Assembly: GCA_030748435.1 (NCBI GenBank)
Contig: JASMLZ010000082.1
Location: 1-45,729, forward strand
Direction of reading: 5' to 3'
DNA length: 45,729 nucleotides
Source of the DNA: Gammaproteobacteria bacterium
GTDB taxonomy: Bacteria; Pseudomonadota; Gammaproteobacteria; Pseudomonadales; Balneatricaceae
The translations under genes were made by a program, and so were the position numbers. The number at the start of each line of letters is the position of its first letter. Within the stretch, counting starts at the first letter, position 1. Below the pieces are notes generated by a model. That model was not told where the DNA came from. It searched no databases and saw only the letters and a list, made by a program, of their open reading frames with translations. This document shows positions 1 to 8,245 of the stretch, piece after piece.

Positions 1-149
1 TAAAGCACTCTACCATGGATATTAGCCGAGAGGATGTTGCCGAAGAAATATTACGCGTCGCTTCACTGCCTGATACAGAGCGTCGGGATTGGTTTGGTCA
101 CGGTGTATACTTAGCAAATATGAAAGCAAGCTTCTTTAAAGGAAATTAA
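1..149 (+). CDS. C-terminal end of an unidentified protein (truncated by window edge)
   Basis: An open frame runs from the window edge (first full codon at base 3) to TAA at 147-149 and reads for 48 codons. It ends with an acidic then basic, aromatic tail (key residues RDWFGHGVYLANMKASFFKGN, in part). An ATG lies at base 15, so a 45-residue small protein is also possible, but no clear ribosome binding site precedes it and the frame stays open to the edge. I do not recognise the family. Confidence 0.45.
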   Translation, partial: KHSTMDISREDVAEEILRVASLPDTERRDWFGHGVYLANMKASFFKGN

Positions 150-453
150 ATCCATTTAGTCTTTGCCAGTAAGGGTGCCCTTATCCCTTGAATTTTCTCA
201 CCAAAATAAACCTGTGGCTATGGATATTGTTAGCATGTTATGGGCCCTTTGCGCGCTAGTGTGCAACTAACGTTGAGGATTATTACCTACTTGATGCCCT
301 ATGCTGGCAACTAAAGGCTATCCTTGGCGTCTGGCTGTCCAGACGAGTTCGAGCGGGCCTGTAAATGAGGCTGTGGAGTGTCATGGTTTTTGGGGGAAGT
401 CCAAAGTATGGCCTTAAGCTCCCTATTTAGCTTGTGCTTTTTCCATGCTGTTA
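150..453. other. 304-bp gene-free stretch between convergent genes
   Basis: No credible ORF was found. The stretch separates the plus-strand gene end at 149 from the minus-strand NTF2-like gene end at 454. It holds one good hairpin, CGTCTGG (328-334) with loop CTGT and CCAGACG (339-345). No T-run follows on either strand, so it is not a classic intrinsic terminator. Nothing else could be assigned. Confidence 0.5.
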
Positions 454-780
454 TTATGTGAGCGGGGTAGCACCAGTTTCAATACGCAAAATCTTGCCGT
501 CTTTAAGCATATTTACTCCCATAACGGCTTCCTTTGATCCATCTGGAAATGTCATAAAGTCATGGATAACCATAATTTCATGGTTTTCATAGAGACAACG
601 GGAGCTGTTAAATTCCAGCTTGTCACTTGCCATCATACCTTTGGCAGCAACCAGCCAGTCTTCTTTATTTATCTCGGTACCAGACTGGTGGCGGACAAAC
701 ACAAAGTCGTCGTGCAGTAAATTGGCGTAGGCATCCATATCTTTATTGTGCATGGCTGTTTGTAGGGCTTCATATAGCAT
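454..780 (-). CDS. SnoaL/NTF2-like small protein
   Basis: A 108-residue protein with the pattern of the SnoaL/NTF2-like (DUF4440-like) fold: an N-terminal helix ending in a short acidic segment (LLHDDFVFVRHQSG) then alternating strands ending in GKILRIETG. Family members include small ketosteroid-isomerase-like enzymes and ligand-binding proteins, so no reaction can be assigned. The start at 780 is supported by an AGGAGAG ribosome binding site about five bases upstream. No signal peptide is visible, so it is probably cytoplasmic. It stands alone, tail to tail with the truncated first gene and 121 bp from the Lrp-type regulator, which lies upstream of it on the same strand. Confidence 0.75.
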   Translation of the reverse strand: MLYEALQTAMHNKDMDAYANLLHDDFVFVRHQSGTEINKEDWLVAAKGMMASDKLEFNSSRCLYENHEIMVIHDFMTFPDGSKEAVMGVNMLKDGKILRIETGATPLT

Positions 781-901
781 CTTTACTCTCCTGTTTTATT
801 ATTTATTGTTCAATTTTAAGTTAACCTAATTTAAGCAGGTCTGCAAATAAGCACCTAGTGATTGATACCATATGTTTATGTTTGCTGGGGTTGCTTACTG
901 A

Positions 902-1336
902 TCACCGCCGATCCAGACGTGTGGACATAACCACAGACGACTCTGTATCGACAATGCCTTCTATATCCCACATTTGATCCAGAATAACTTCTAGTTGTTG
1001 GGTATCGGTGACACTCAGCATGGCGATTATGTCATAGCGGCCGCTAATGGATAGCAGGGTATCTATTTGGGGGATTTGTGTGAGTTGATCACAGATATGT
1101 TTGCTGTTGTAAGCATCTGTTTTTACCAATACATGGGCTTTAATCGTATTTTTCGCCACATTTTCAGCTACTCGGACCGTATAGCCCAGAATGATTTGTT
1201 TTTCTTCCAGCCGTTGTAACCGCTGTTGCACTGTGGTGCGTGACAGATTTAGGGCCTTGGCTAAATCGGTTATGGAAGCGCGGGCGTTATGCTGTAGTTG
1301 CTGGATAAGAGCATGATCCTGATAGGAGAGTTGCAT
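902..1336 (-). CDS. Lrp/AsnC family transcriptional regulator
   Basis: A 144-residue protein of normal Lrp/AsnC length. Residues 1-60 form the AsnC-type winged helix-turn-helix (ALIQQLQHNARASITDLAKALNL and the following recognition helix with RTTVQQRLQRLE). The rest is the RAM/AsnC ligand-binding domain, with the typical segment around GRYDIIAML. Such proteins form octamers or dimers and respond to amino acids. It is divergent from the PLP decarboxylase gene at 1467, with 130 bp between them, so control of that amino-acid or polyamine enzyme is a reasonable inference but not shown. Which amino acid it senses cannot be read. Confidence 0.93.
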   Translation of the reverse strand: MQLSYQDHALIQQLQHNARASITDLAKALNLSRTTVQQRLQRLEEKQIILGYTVRVAENVAKNTIKAHVLVKTDAYNSKHICDQLTQIPQIDTLLSISGRYDIIAMLSVTDTQQLEVILDQMWDIEGIVDTESSVVMSTRLDRR

Positions 1337-1372
1337 ATTTCAATTTGCCTATTTTGTGCGTCAATATGACTA

Positions 1373-1383
1373 GATATATTATC
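1373..1383. promoter_or_regulatory. possible Lrp-type operator in the divergent region
   Basis: GATA-TAT-TATC is a perfect short inverted repeat inside the AT-rich 130-bp spacer between the Lrp-like gene and the decarboxylase. Lrp-family sites are AT-rich and weakly palindromic, so this is a candidate only. Its short length means it could occur by chance. Confidence 0.3.
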
Positions 1384-1466
1384 AAATAGATCAAAAAAAC
1401 GCTATTTTTGGTAAGGCTGGATCAGGATAATAGTGTGCATAACGATTCTATTATTAAGGTGTACCT

Positions 1467-2663
1467 ATGCCTGATATGTATATGAGCAGCCACCAGCTAT
1501 TGCAACAGCAAGCACCAGAGCAGCCTCTGTACCTATTTCACCGTTCTTTATTGACGCAATCAATAAGCCAGTTTCAACAGGGTTTTCCTGGCTTGTTAAC
1601 CTATGCCGTTAAGGCTAACCCTAATGCTCTTATTATCGAGACCATGTTGGAGCAGGGTGTGCTGGCCTACGATGTGGCATCTTTGGCCGAGATTGCATTA
1701 GTGCAGGGGCTGGCTGAAAAAGCGGGTCAATCGGTTAGTTTGCACTATCACAACCCCATTAAATCCGAACCAGCTATAGCCAAGGCTTGGCATGAGTACG
1801 GGGTGCGCAGTTTTGCTTTGGATGATGAGTTTGAACTGGAAAAGATATGCCGCCAAATTCCTGATCCATCTGGCACAGAACTGTCGGTGCGCTTTGTTGC
1901 CCCGGTAAAGCATCAGGTCGTGCTAGATTTAAATACTAAGTTTGGTGCTGATGTTAAGACGGCGATAAAACTGCTGCGTCAGGTGGCCGAGGCGGGTTTT
2001 AAAGCCTCGTTAACTTTTCATCCGGGTACCCAGTGTACTGATGAGCAGGCTTATGTGGATTTTATCGCCTGTGCCGCTGAGATTGCTGAGCAGGCTGGTG
2101 TGAGTTTGCATCGTTTGAATGTTGGTGGTGGTTTTCCAGCTAGCTATGTAAAGAGTTTTGGGCCTAATCTGGAACGTTATTTTGATGTTATTAGTCAGGC
2201 AGTAAAGCAATACTTTGTTACCCCTCCGGCATTGGTGTGTGAACCCGGCCGAGGTTTGGTTAATGATTGTGTTAGCCTGTTATTAAAGGTGATTCATCGC
2301 CGTGAGAATAATAGTATATTTCTGAATGATGGTATCTATGGTGGCCTGTTAGAGATGAAAATGGTGGATCTTGGTTGGCCTCTGTTATGCTGGCGTAATG
2401 GTCAGCTAATTGATGGTCCAAAAGACAGATTTACCGTTTTTGGCCCGACTTGTGATGCCATCGATGTGTTGCCCAGTCCACTGCAACTGCCCAAGCAATT
2501 GGCAGCGGGAGATTATATTGAAATGCCTTTAATGGGGGCGTATTCTTCGGCCAGTGCCACGCAATTTAATGGTTTTTTATCTGCCACCTATGTGACGGTG
2601 CAGGAATCAAGCTATTGTGCCTTGCAGCAATATTATGGCTTGCCCAAAGCCTCTGGGCTGTAG
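1467..2663 (+). CDS. type III PLP-dependent amino acid decarboxylase (ornithine/lysine type)
   Basis: A 398-residue protein of the alanine-racemase-fold decarboxylase family (fold type III), which makes polyamines or cadaverine from ornithine, lysine or related amino acids. The PLP lysine lies in YAVKAN (K49); HPGTQC, GGGFP and EPGRGLV match the PLP phosphate and substrate motifs, and GPTCDAID carries the C-terminal catalytic cysteine and aspartate from the partner subunit. Length fits bacterial ornithine/lysine decarboxylases of this type better than diaminopimelate decarboxylase. The start ATG follows an AAGGTG site; a second in-frame ATG lies five codons later. It is divergent from an Lrp-type regulator. 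Substrate is not certain. Confidence 0.85.
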   Translation: MPDMYMSSHQLLQQQAPEQPLYLFHRSLLTQSISQFQQGFPGLLTYAVKANPNALIIETMLEQGVLAYDVASLAEIALVQGLAEKAGQSVSLHYHNPIKSEPAIAKAWHEYGVRSFALDDEFELEKICRQIPDPSGTELSVRFVAPVKHQVVLDLNTKFGADVKTAIKLLRQVAEAGFKASLTFHPGTQCTDEQAYVDFIACAAEIAEQAGVSLHRLNVGGGFPASYVKSFGPNLERYFDVISQAVKQYFVTPPALVCEPGRGLVNDCVSLLLKVIHRRENNSIFLNDGIYGGLLEMKMVDLGWPLLCWRNGQLIDGPKDRFTVFGPTCDAIDVLPSPLQLPKQLAAGDYIEMPLMGAYSSASATQFNGFLSATYVTVQESSYCALQQYYGLPKASGL

Positions 2664-2930
2664 CTTTGCAGTAAGTCTCCTAAGTTAGTAGCTAATTTCG
2701 AGGGTGGTATTCAGGCAAGATCTCAGGTCTTGTTCAGGGTGCTGCTCTTTTTTTTGTCATAGTATAAATTTAATCCATGTACAAAAAAATATTGGGCATG
2801 CGTGTCGCGTGTAGATTAGTGATGGCTTAAAAACAACAGTTGCCGCACAGGCTTTGTAATAGACTCAGTTAGCCTTACCCATGCCACACAGGCATTTTGA
2901 TTGTACCAGCATATAAGAATAGGACTAGCT

Positions 2931-4256
2931 ATGACAACAAACTACAGTGAGCGTCGTAAAATTGATCCCACCAAGGGCAAAAACTTTGCTGATAGTTTGG
3001 CCAACGACAATGACCGTATGGAAATTGGCCCCACAGCTCTGGCTTACGCCGAATGGGAAGCGGCTGGCATTGCCTTGCCCAATTTGCCAGCCATGCGTGA
3101 GTACCGCTGGCAGCGGTTGGTTAGCCATATCAATGCTCGTGACTATGGAGCAATATTGCTGTTTGATCCACTAAATATTCGTTATGGTGCGGATTCTACT
3201 AATATGCAGTTGTGGAATACCCATAATCCATTTCGTTGTTTGGTAGTGTGTGCCGATGGTTATATGGTGATGTATGACTATGCCGTTGCCAAGTTTTTGT
3301 CCACTATCAACCCCCTCGTCAAAGAGCAGCGTGATGGGGCTGATTTTTTCTACTTTGATCGTGGTGACAAGATAGAGGATGCGGCGCAAAAGTTTGCTGC
3401 AGAAATTGCTGATCTGGTACAAGAGCACGGCGCTGGTAACCGGCGTTTGGGTGTTGATAAGCCCATGTTGCATGCCATTTGGGCACTGGAAAAAACGGGC
3501 TTTGAAATTTTTCCAGCCGAAGAACTAACCGAGAAGGCCCGGGCTATCAAGTGTGAGGATGAAATCCATGCTATGCGCTGTGCTATGCATGCCTGTGAGC
3601 AAAGTGTGGTGGCTATGGCAGCAGCGGCAAGGCCGGGGCTGTCGGAGAACGAGATTTGGGCAGTCTTGCACGCCGAGAATATAAAGCGCGGTGGCGAATG
3701 GATTGAAACTCGTTTGCTGGCTTCGGGACCACGTACAAATCCCTGGTTTCAAGAATGTGGCCCCCGTATTTTACAGAACAACGAAATCCTGTCTTTTGAT
3801 ACGGATTTGATTGGCCCTTACGGTATTTGTTCTGATATTTCCCGTTCCTGGTGGATCGGTGATGGTCAGCCTCGGGATGATATGGTTTATGCCATGCGCC
3901 ATGCCTATGAGCATATCCAGCATAATATGGCCTTATTAAAACCAGGTGTTAACCTGCGTGAATTGTCGGAGCGAGGGCATGTTTTGGACCCACAATATCA
4001 GGCTGGTAAATACGGCTGTATGATGCATGGTGTTGGTTTATGTGATGAGTGGCCTTTGGTGGCTTACGAAGACAAGGTGGTTGAGGGGGCCTTTGACTAT
4101 GAGCTTGCGCCAGGCATGTGTCTTTGTGTCGAGGCTTTGGTAGCGGCTGAGGGTGGTGATTTTGCCATCAAGCTGGAAGACCAAGTAGTTATTACTGAGG
4201 ATGGCTATGAAAATCTTACTAGGCTACCTTTTGACCCGCGCTTGATGGGTGCATAA
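2931..4256 (+). CDS. dddP: DMSP lyase DddP (M24 peptidase fold)
   Basis: A 441-residue protein that matches the DddP dimethylsulfoniopropionate lyases, as I remember the Roseovarius and Ruegeria proteins, nearly end to end: YSERRKIDP at the N-terminus, FDPLNIRYGADSTNMQLWN, GGEWIETRLLASGPRTNPW, CSDISRSWWIGD and MMHGVGLCDEWPLVAY. DddP cleaves DMSP to acrylate and dimethyl sulfide and binds two metal ions. The metal ligands are all in place (D290, D292, D302, H366, E401, E416), each five residues below the positions I recall for Ruegeria DddP. The start at 2931 follows AGGAC and matches the family N-terminus; an upstream extension to 2901 is unlikely. No acrylate-processing gene (acuI, acuK, prpE) or DMSP transporter lies beside it. 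Confidence 0.93.
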   Translation: MTTNYSERRKIDPTKGKNFADSLANDNDRMEIGPTALAYAEWEAAGIALPNLPAMREYRWQRLVSHINARDYGAILLFDPLNIRYGADSTNMQLWNTHNPFRCLVVCADGYMVMYDYAVAKFLSTINPLVKEQRDGADFFYFDRGDKIEDAAQKFAAEIADLVQEHGAGNRRLGVDKPMLHAIWALEKTGFEIFPAEELTEKARAIKCEDEIHAMRCAMHACEQSVVAMAAAARPGLSENEIWAVLHAENIKRGGEWIETRLLASGPRTNPWFQECGPRILQNNEILSFDTDLIGPYGICSDISRSWWIGDGQPRDDMVYAMRHAYEHIQHNMALLKPGVNLRELSERGHVLDPQYQAGKYGCMMHGVGLCDEWPLVAYEDKVVEGAFDYELAPGMCLCVEALVAAEGGDFAIKLEDQVVITEDGYENLTRLPFDPRLMGA

Positions 4257-4269
4257 CCTCTCTTGAATG

Positions 4270-4313
4270 AATGCGGCCCCTAAGACTTGAAATTAAGTGT
4301 TTTAGGCCGCATT
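4270..4313. terminator. hairpin after dddP
   Basis: AATGCGGCC (4270-4278) pairs perfectly with GGCCGCATT (4305-4313), and the inner bases can pair further with a two-base bulge. No T-run follows on the plus strand, so it may be a factor-assisted terminator or an mRNA 3'-end stabiliser rather than a strong intrinsic terminator. Confidence 0.5.
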
Positions 4314-4345
4314 GAGGACTATTCGGACACACAACCAAACAGCAT

Positions 4346-4675
4346 ATGAATAAACAAGAAGATCGTATTTACAAAGTTATTTTTGCTAACCGCGAAGAAG
4401 TATATGAAATTTTTGCCCGCTATGTTTATCCCAGTGATATGTATGGGTTTGTAGAGGTAGAAGAATATATCTTTGGTGAACGCAGTCAGTTATTGGTGGA
4501 CCCAAGTGAAGAGCGTTTGAAATTGGAGTTTGCCCAGGTTAAGCGTTCCTATATTCCCATGCAGGCTATCATTCGTATTGATGAAGTGGAAAAGGAAGGG
4601 GTGGCAAAAGTCAGCACAGGTGGCGCCAATCTGGCTGCCTTTCCAGGGGGAAAAAATCAGCCTGGAAATAGCTGA
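4346..4675 (+). CDS. DUF1820 family protein
   Basis: A 109-residue protein with the DUF1820 pattern: YKVIFANREEVYEIFARYV near the N-terminus, then YGFVEVEEYIFGE and the conserved block RSYIPMQAIIRIDEVEKEG. DUF1820 proteins are small cytoplasmic gammaproteobacterial proteins of unknown function. The tail beyond residue 85 is low in complexity. Its stop TGA overlaps the ATG of the next gene by one base (TGATG), so it is translationally coupled to the HIT-domain gene. Confidence 0.88.
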   Translation: MNKQEDRIYKVIFANREEVYEIFARYVYPSDMYGFVEVEEYIFGERSQLLVDPSEERLKLEFAQVKRSYIPMQAIIRIDEVEKEGVAKVSTGGANLAAFPGGKNQPGNS

Positions 4676-5082
4676 TGGGCCAATTTAAACTGCATCCTCA
4701 ATTGGCTCAAGATTGTGAGGCAGTGCTTGATTGGCCTCTTTGTAAACTTTTGCTGATGAATAATGCGCAGGTGCTTTGGCTTATTCTGGTGCCTCGAGTA
4801 GAAGGTGTTGAGGAACTCCACGATCTGACGAGGGGGCAACAACACCAATTATGGCAGGAAGTGGAGATGCTTGGCAGTTATCTGTCGCAGACATATGCTC
4901 CCCACAAGTTGAACCTGGCGGCTATTGGCAATAAAGTGCGGCAACTGCATATGCATTTAGTGGTGCGTCAGGAAGATGATGCCTGTTGGCCTGAGCCTGT
5001 GTGGGGAAACTTGACCCCTAGTCCTTATAATGAAGCGGAAAAAATGGCGCTGGTTAGTCGCTTAAGAGCCGATTTGCATTAA
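4675..5082 (+). CDS. HIT domain protein with QxHxH motif
   Basis: A 135-residue HIT-family protein (nucleotide hydrolase or transferase fold). The fold signature is present: LLMNNAQVLWLILVPR, then LNLAAIGNKVRQLHMHLVVR. The usual histidine triad HxHxH reads Q-L-H-M-H here, so the first histidine is glutamine, as in a gammaproteobacterial subgroup I recall; the second and third histidines remain. The C-terminus (ACWPEPVWG) also fits that subgroup. The start overlaps the DUF1820 stop, so the two form an operon. Substrate is unknown. Confidence 0.85.
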   Translation: MGQFKLHPQLAQDCEAVLDWPLCKLLLMNNAQVLWLILVPRVEGVEELHDLTRGQQHQLWQEVEMLGSYLSQTYAPHKLNLAAIGNKVRQLHMHLVVRQEDDACWPEPVWGNLTPSPYNEAEKMALVSRLRADLH

Positions 5083-5116
5083 TTTTCTGGCAAAAGCAAA
5101 ATTGTCTTCTATACTC

Positions 5117-5252
5117 AATATCACAACTTCAGATGGTAGCTGAGTTCTCCTGAGGTTGATCAGAGATAAAGGTCGCCTGCTTTGTTAGAGGCGTTTTCTC
5201 GGATTCAAGCTTGCATATAGTTTAGGGTGTCCTGTTTGGGCACCTTTTTTTT
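5117..5252 (+). ncRNA. candidate small RNA ending in an intrinsic terminator
   Basis: The gap of about 300 bp after the HIT gene has no ORF but holds a possible -10 (TATACT, 5110-5115), a hairpin CGCCT (5174-5178)/AGGCG (5189-5193) followed by TTTT, and a strong terminator at 5226-5252. That could be a short RNA of about 130 nt. No convincing -35 was found, so this may simply be the 3' untranslated region of the DUF1820-HIT operon. Confidence 0.3.
5226..5252 (+). terminator. intrinsic terminator
   Basis: GGTGTCC (5226-5232) pairs with GGGCACC (5238-5244), including one G-T pair, across loop TGTTT, and eight T follow directly. It ends plus-strand transcription from the DUF1820-HIT operon or from a small RNA upstream. 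Confidence 0.85.
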
Positions 5253-5391
5253 GCTGTTCTGTTAGCACTAATGGCTTGTTTGGTATGTGAATATTGGTCT
5301 CAAAAGTGACCAATCTGTGGCTAATAAAATCAAGCGTTTAGAGATTGTTACCCCATTAATAGGGTAGAGTCTTTAGTGGGGGTAGAATAGA

Positions 5392-5466
5392 TGGCTGGGA
5401 TAGCAGGATTCGAACCTGCGCATGACGGGATCAAAACCCGTTGCCTTACCGCTTGGCGATATCCCA
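5392..5466 (-). tRNA. tRNA-Gln (UUG)
   Basis: A 75-nt tRNA on the minus strand with encoded CCA. The acceptor stem TGGGATA pairs with TATCCCA, the anticodon stem ACGGG/CCCGT closes loop TTTTGAT (anticodon TTG), and the T-loop reads TTCGAAT. It differs from the second tRNA-Gln at 9274-9348 by a compensated acceptor base pair (A-T here, G-C there) and one other base. It lies downstream of tRNA-Met in the same unit. Confidence 0.97.
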
Positions 5467-5491
5467 GCAGTGTCCAGTGGACGTAAGAGAA

Positions 5492-5568
5492 TGGTGGCTA
5501 TGACTAGATTCGAACTAGTGACCCCATCATTATGAGTGATGTGCTCTAACCAACTGAGCTACATAGCC
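5492..5568 (-). tRNA. tRNA-Met (CAU, elongator)
   Basis: A 77-nt minus-strand tRNA with encoded CCA. Acceptor GGCTATG pairs with CATAGCC; the anticodon loop CTCATAA gives CAT. The D-arm and variable region match the elongator methionine tRNA rather than the initiator or tRNA-Ile2. It heads a tRNA-Met/tRNA-Gln unit. Confidence 0.95.
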
Positions 5569-5615
5569 ATTCCCTAAAGAGACTCGTTGGCACTTGCGTG
5601 TTACCGAGGACGCGA

Positions 5616-5644
5616 ATTATTCCTTGTTTTAGTGTTGCTGTCAA
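5616..5644 (-). promoter_or_regulatory. promoter of the tRNA-Met/tRNA-Gln unit
   Basis: Reading the minus strand, TTGACA (5644-5639), 17 bases, then AATAAT (5621-5616), followed by the GC-rich stretch TCGCG. A consensus -35 with a GC-rich discriminator is typical of stable-RNA promoters under stringent control. The -35 overlaps one arm of an inverted repeat, CAACAGG (5642-5648)/CCTGTTG (5663-5669). Confidence 0.85.
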
Positions 5645-5759
5645 CAGGATTTTGCAGAAAACCCTGTTGATTTAACTGTTTTTTTTGCGCTTGCTCAGGG
5701 CGCTAAAATGTCTGTTATAAAGTGCCGAATAGGTGGGCAAAAATAGCCTCGATATAGGC

Positions 5760-6851
5760 TTATACATTAAAGCGGAAATGGATAACATCGCCGTCTTTAA
5801 CCGTATAGTCTTTGCCTTCCAATCGCCACTTGCCCGCTTCTTTGGCACCTTGCTCACCATTGCCAGCAATAAAGTCATCGTAGGCCACGACTTCAGCCCG
5901 AATAAAACCCTTCTCAAAATCCGTATGAATCACACCGGCTGCTTGTGGGGCGGTGGCATTTTGATGTACTGTCCAGGCCCGTACCTCTTTTACCCCGGCG
6001 GTAAAGTATGTTTGCAGCCCCAAGAGTTTGTAGCCGGCACGAATAACCCGGTCCAAGCCGGGCTCTTGCATACCCATATCAGACAGAAATTCAGCCTTCT
6101 CGTCGTCTTCCAGTTCACTGATCTCGGCTTCTATTTGATTACAGATGGCGACCACCTCGGCGCCTTCATCCAGAGCTAATTGGCGTACTGCATCCAGATG
6201 TGGATTATCGGTAAAACCATCTTCAGCAATATTGGCAATATACATGGTTGGCTTGGTGGTGAGCAGGTGAAAAGTCTTGACCAGAGCTTGTTCGTCAGTG
6301 TTCAGGTCAAGGGTGCGCACCGCGGTTCCTTCACTTAGGGGCAAGGCCAACTTTTCCAGTAGTGCCAGTGTTTTTAAGGCGTCCTTGTCACCGGTTCGAG
6401 CGACTCTTTGTACGCGTTGCTTTTGTTTCTCAACTGACTCCAGGTCAGCCAGCGCGAGTTCCAGATTGATAATGCCTATGTCATCTATAGGGTCGATACG
6501 GTTAGCAACGTGAATAACATTATCATCTTCAAAACAGCGAACTACATGGGCAATAGCGTCAGTTTCGCGAATATTGGCGAGAAACTGGTTGCCCAGACCT
6601 TCACCGCGTGAGGCACCCTCTACCAGACCAGCAATATCAACAAATTCCATGGTGGTAGGCAGTACCCGTTGTGGGTCCACTATGGCGGCTAAAGCGTCCA
6701 GACGTGGGTCAGGCATAGGGACCACCCCAGCATTTGGCTCGATAGTGCAAAAAGGGAAGTTTTCTGCGCCAATACCCGCTTTGGTGAGGGCGTTAAAGAG
6801 GGTGGATTTGCCGACGTTGGGTAGGCCGACGATGCCGCAATTGAATCCCAT
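5760..6851 (-). CDS. ychF: redox-regulated ATPase YchF
   Basis: A 363-residue Obg-family P-loop protein of the usual YchF length. Residues 8-16 hold the P-loop [29 protein letters not shown] is the G3/switch II region; a coiled-coil insertion lies near residues 130-170 and a TGS domain ends the protein ([16 protein letters not shown] and [10 protein letters not shown]). YchF prefers ATP because its G4 motif is NxxE; CNQIEAEI fits. It associates with ribosomes and has roles in stress response. It follows pth by 20 bp on the same strand, so the two are likely co-transcribed. Confidence 0.97.
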   Translation of the reverse strand: MGFNCGIVGLPNVGKSTLFNALTKAGIGAENFPFCTIEPNAGVVPMPDPRLDALAAIVDPQRVLPTTMEFVDIAGLVEGASRGEGLGNQFLANIRETDAIAHVVRCFEDDNVIHVANRIDPIDDIGIINLELALADLESVEKQKQRVQRVARTGDKDALKTLALLEKLALPLSEGTAVRTLDLNTDEQALVKTFHLLTTKPTMYIANIAEDGFTDNPHLDAVRQLALDEGAEVVAICNQIEAEISELEDDEKAEFLSDMGMQEPGLDRVIRAGYKLLGLQTYFTAGVKEVRAWTVHQNATAPQAAGVIHTDFEKGFIRAEVVAYDDFIAGNGEQGAKEAGKWRLEGKDYTVKDGDVIHFRFNV

Positions 6852-6871
6852 GGAATACCTCGCTCTTGGAT

Positions 6872-7471
6872 TTAACTGTGTGGAGTTTCACTATGCAGGC
6901 TGTGCATGGCCTGCTGCCAGTGCCCTTTGATGGCATGGGATAGATAACGAGTGGCGTTGTCCATGGCTCTTTGGGTACTGATAAAGTCGTTATTGGGTGC
7001 TTTCTTTAATACATAGGCGGTCACTTGTTTGGCGTCACCGGGGTGGCCAATGCCCAAGCGCAATCGGTGAAAGCTTTTATCGCCACCACGCTTGTTGATA
7101 ATATCACGCAAACCATTGTGTCCGCCGTGACCACCACCTTGCTTAAACCGGGCTGTGCCTGGCGGCAGGTCCAATTCGTCATGAGCTACTAGAATAGCTG
7201 GATTTTCCAGCTTATAAAATGCGCTGACTGCTTGTACAGCTTGGCCACTTAGATTCATAAAAGTGGTAGGTACAAGCAGGTGCACTTTCTGACCTGCAAT
7301 CATGCCTTGACCATAAAGCCCAAAAAAGCGTTTTTCTGGAGCCATCTTGATACCATGGCTGTTGGCGAGTGCTAACACCCAGTCCTGACCAGCATTATGG
7401 CGAGTATGGTCGTATTTGCTGCCCGGATTCCCCAGGCCGACAATAAGTTGTATTGGTAACGTATCTGTCAT
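6872..7471 (-). CDS. pth: peptidyl-tRNA hydrolase
   Basis: A 199-residue Pth. It releases tRNA from peptidyl-tRNAs that drop off ribosomes. The N-terminus reads [19 protein letters not shown]25 is the catalytic histidine and N15 matches the conserved asparagine, while the DELDLPPG segment carries the conserved aspartate. [10 protein letters not shown] is the substrate-binding loop. It sits between rplY and ychF, as in Pseudomonas. A strong terminator separates it from rplY, so it needs read-through or its own promoter. Confidence 0.97.
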   Translation of the reverse strand: MTDTLPIQLIVGLGNPGSKYDHTRHNAGQDWVLALANSHGIKMAPEKRFFGLYGQGMIAGQKVHLLVPTTFMNLSGQAVQAVSAFYKLENPAILVAHDELDLPPGTARFKQGGGHGGHNGLRDIINKRGGDKSFHRLRLGIGHPGDAKQVTAYVLKKAPNNDFISTQRAMDNATRYLSHAIKGHWQQAMHSLHSETPHS

Positions 7472-7485
7472 GGCATTATTAGCTT

Positions 7486-7520
7486 AAAAACAAACAAGGC
7501 CTGCATTGGCAGGCCTTGTT
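7486..7520 (-). terminator. intrinsic terminator of rplY
   Basis: On the minus strand a 12-bp stem (AACAAGGCCTGC with GCAGGCCTTGTT, loop of four) is followed by a T-rich tract ending in TTTTT. It lies between rplY and pth and should reduce pth-ychF transcription from upstream. Confidence 0.88.
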
Positions 7521-7548
7521 GATAGAACCCAACAGGGTCTTGGCCTAA

Positions 7549-8142
7549 CTAGCTACCGCCGCGCTTGGCAGCGATGTTGGCAATAGGCGTATCATTTTTG
7601 GCACCAGTACTCAGAGCTTTGATCTTAACCCCTTTTGGTGTTTCCAGATCAGATAGGTGCACGATGCCGCCCACAGGCACATCTTGCATATCTACTGCTA
7701 CGAATTCTGGAATGTCAGCTGCCAAGCAGGTAACAACTACTTCATTCATCTGATGAGAGATACGGCCGCCGGCAACCTTAACAGCAGGGCAGCTAGTCTC
7801 GTTCAGGAACTTGATAGGTACCAGAATATTGATAGGGTTGGTTTTCGTTACGCGCTGAAAATCAATATGCATGATTTCACGCTTGGCTGGGTGTCGTTGC
7901 ATATCCTTCAGGATAGCCTTCTCATCTTTGCCATCAACATTAATCGTTAATACAGAAGAATAAAAAGCATTGCTTTCAGCAGCTTTAAACACATCTTTGT
8001 GTTCCAGAGTCAGAGCAACAGGCTTTTTGTTCTTGGCACCACCAAACATGATGGCAGGGACTTGACCTTTTTCACGACGCAGGCGGCGGCTCGCACCTTT
8101 CCCCATGTCTGAACGGACGTTAGCATTTAGAGTGATAGACAT
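7549..8142 (-). CDS. rplY: 50S ribosomal protein L25/general stress protein Ctc
   Basis: A 197-residue long-form L25 (TL5/Ctc type): an N-terminal 5S-rRNA-binding L25 domain (SDMGKGASRRLRREKGQVPAIMFGG) and a C-terminal beta domain (ISHQMNEVVVTCLAADIPEF). It binds 5S rRNA in the large subunit. It lies between prs and pth in the usual order and ends in a strong terminator. The start at 8142 follows a purine-rich AAAAGGAAAGACACA site. Confidence 0.96.
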   Translation of the reverse strand: MSITLNANVRSDMGKGASRRLRREKGQVPAIMFGGAKNKKPVALTLEHKDVFKAAESNAFYSSVLTINVDGKDEKAILKDMQRHPAKREIMHIDFQRVTKTNPINILVPIKFLNETSCPAVKVAGGRISHQMNEVVVTCLAADIPEFVAVDMQDVPVGGIVHLSDLETPKGVKIKALSTGAKNDTPIANIAAKRGGS

Positions 8143-8204
8143 TGTGTCTTTCCTTTTAGTGATGACTAGGCACTTGCGACCGGTGTCACTAGTCAGTTTA
8201 TATA

Positions 8205-8221
8205 AGCCATTTATAATGGCT
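8205..8221 (-). terminator. short hairpin between prs and rplY
   Basis: AGCCATT (8205-8211) and AATGGCT (8215-8221) form a perfect 7-bp stem with loop TAT. On the minus strand the bases after it read TTATATAAA, which is a poor U-tract. It may be a weak terminator or attenuator after prs. Confidence 0.4.
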
Positions 8222-8245
8222 GAGTTTAATCAGTCCAGTTAGTAC

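Noticed and set aside
2664-2930. A terminator after the decarboxylase
   Set aside because: A short stem (CAAGA/TCTTG) lies about 20 bases before a T-run, so the pair does not form a classic terminator.
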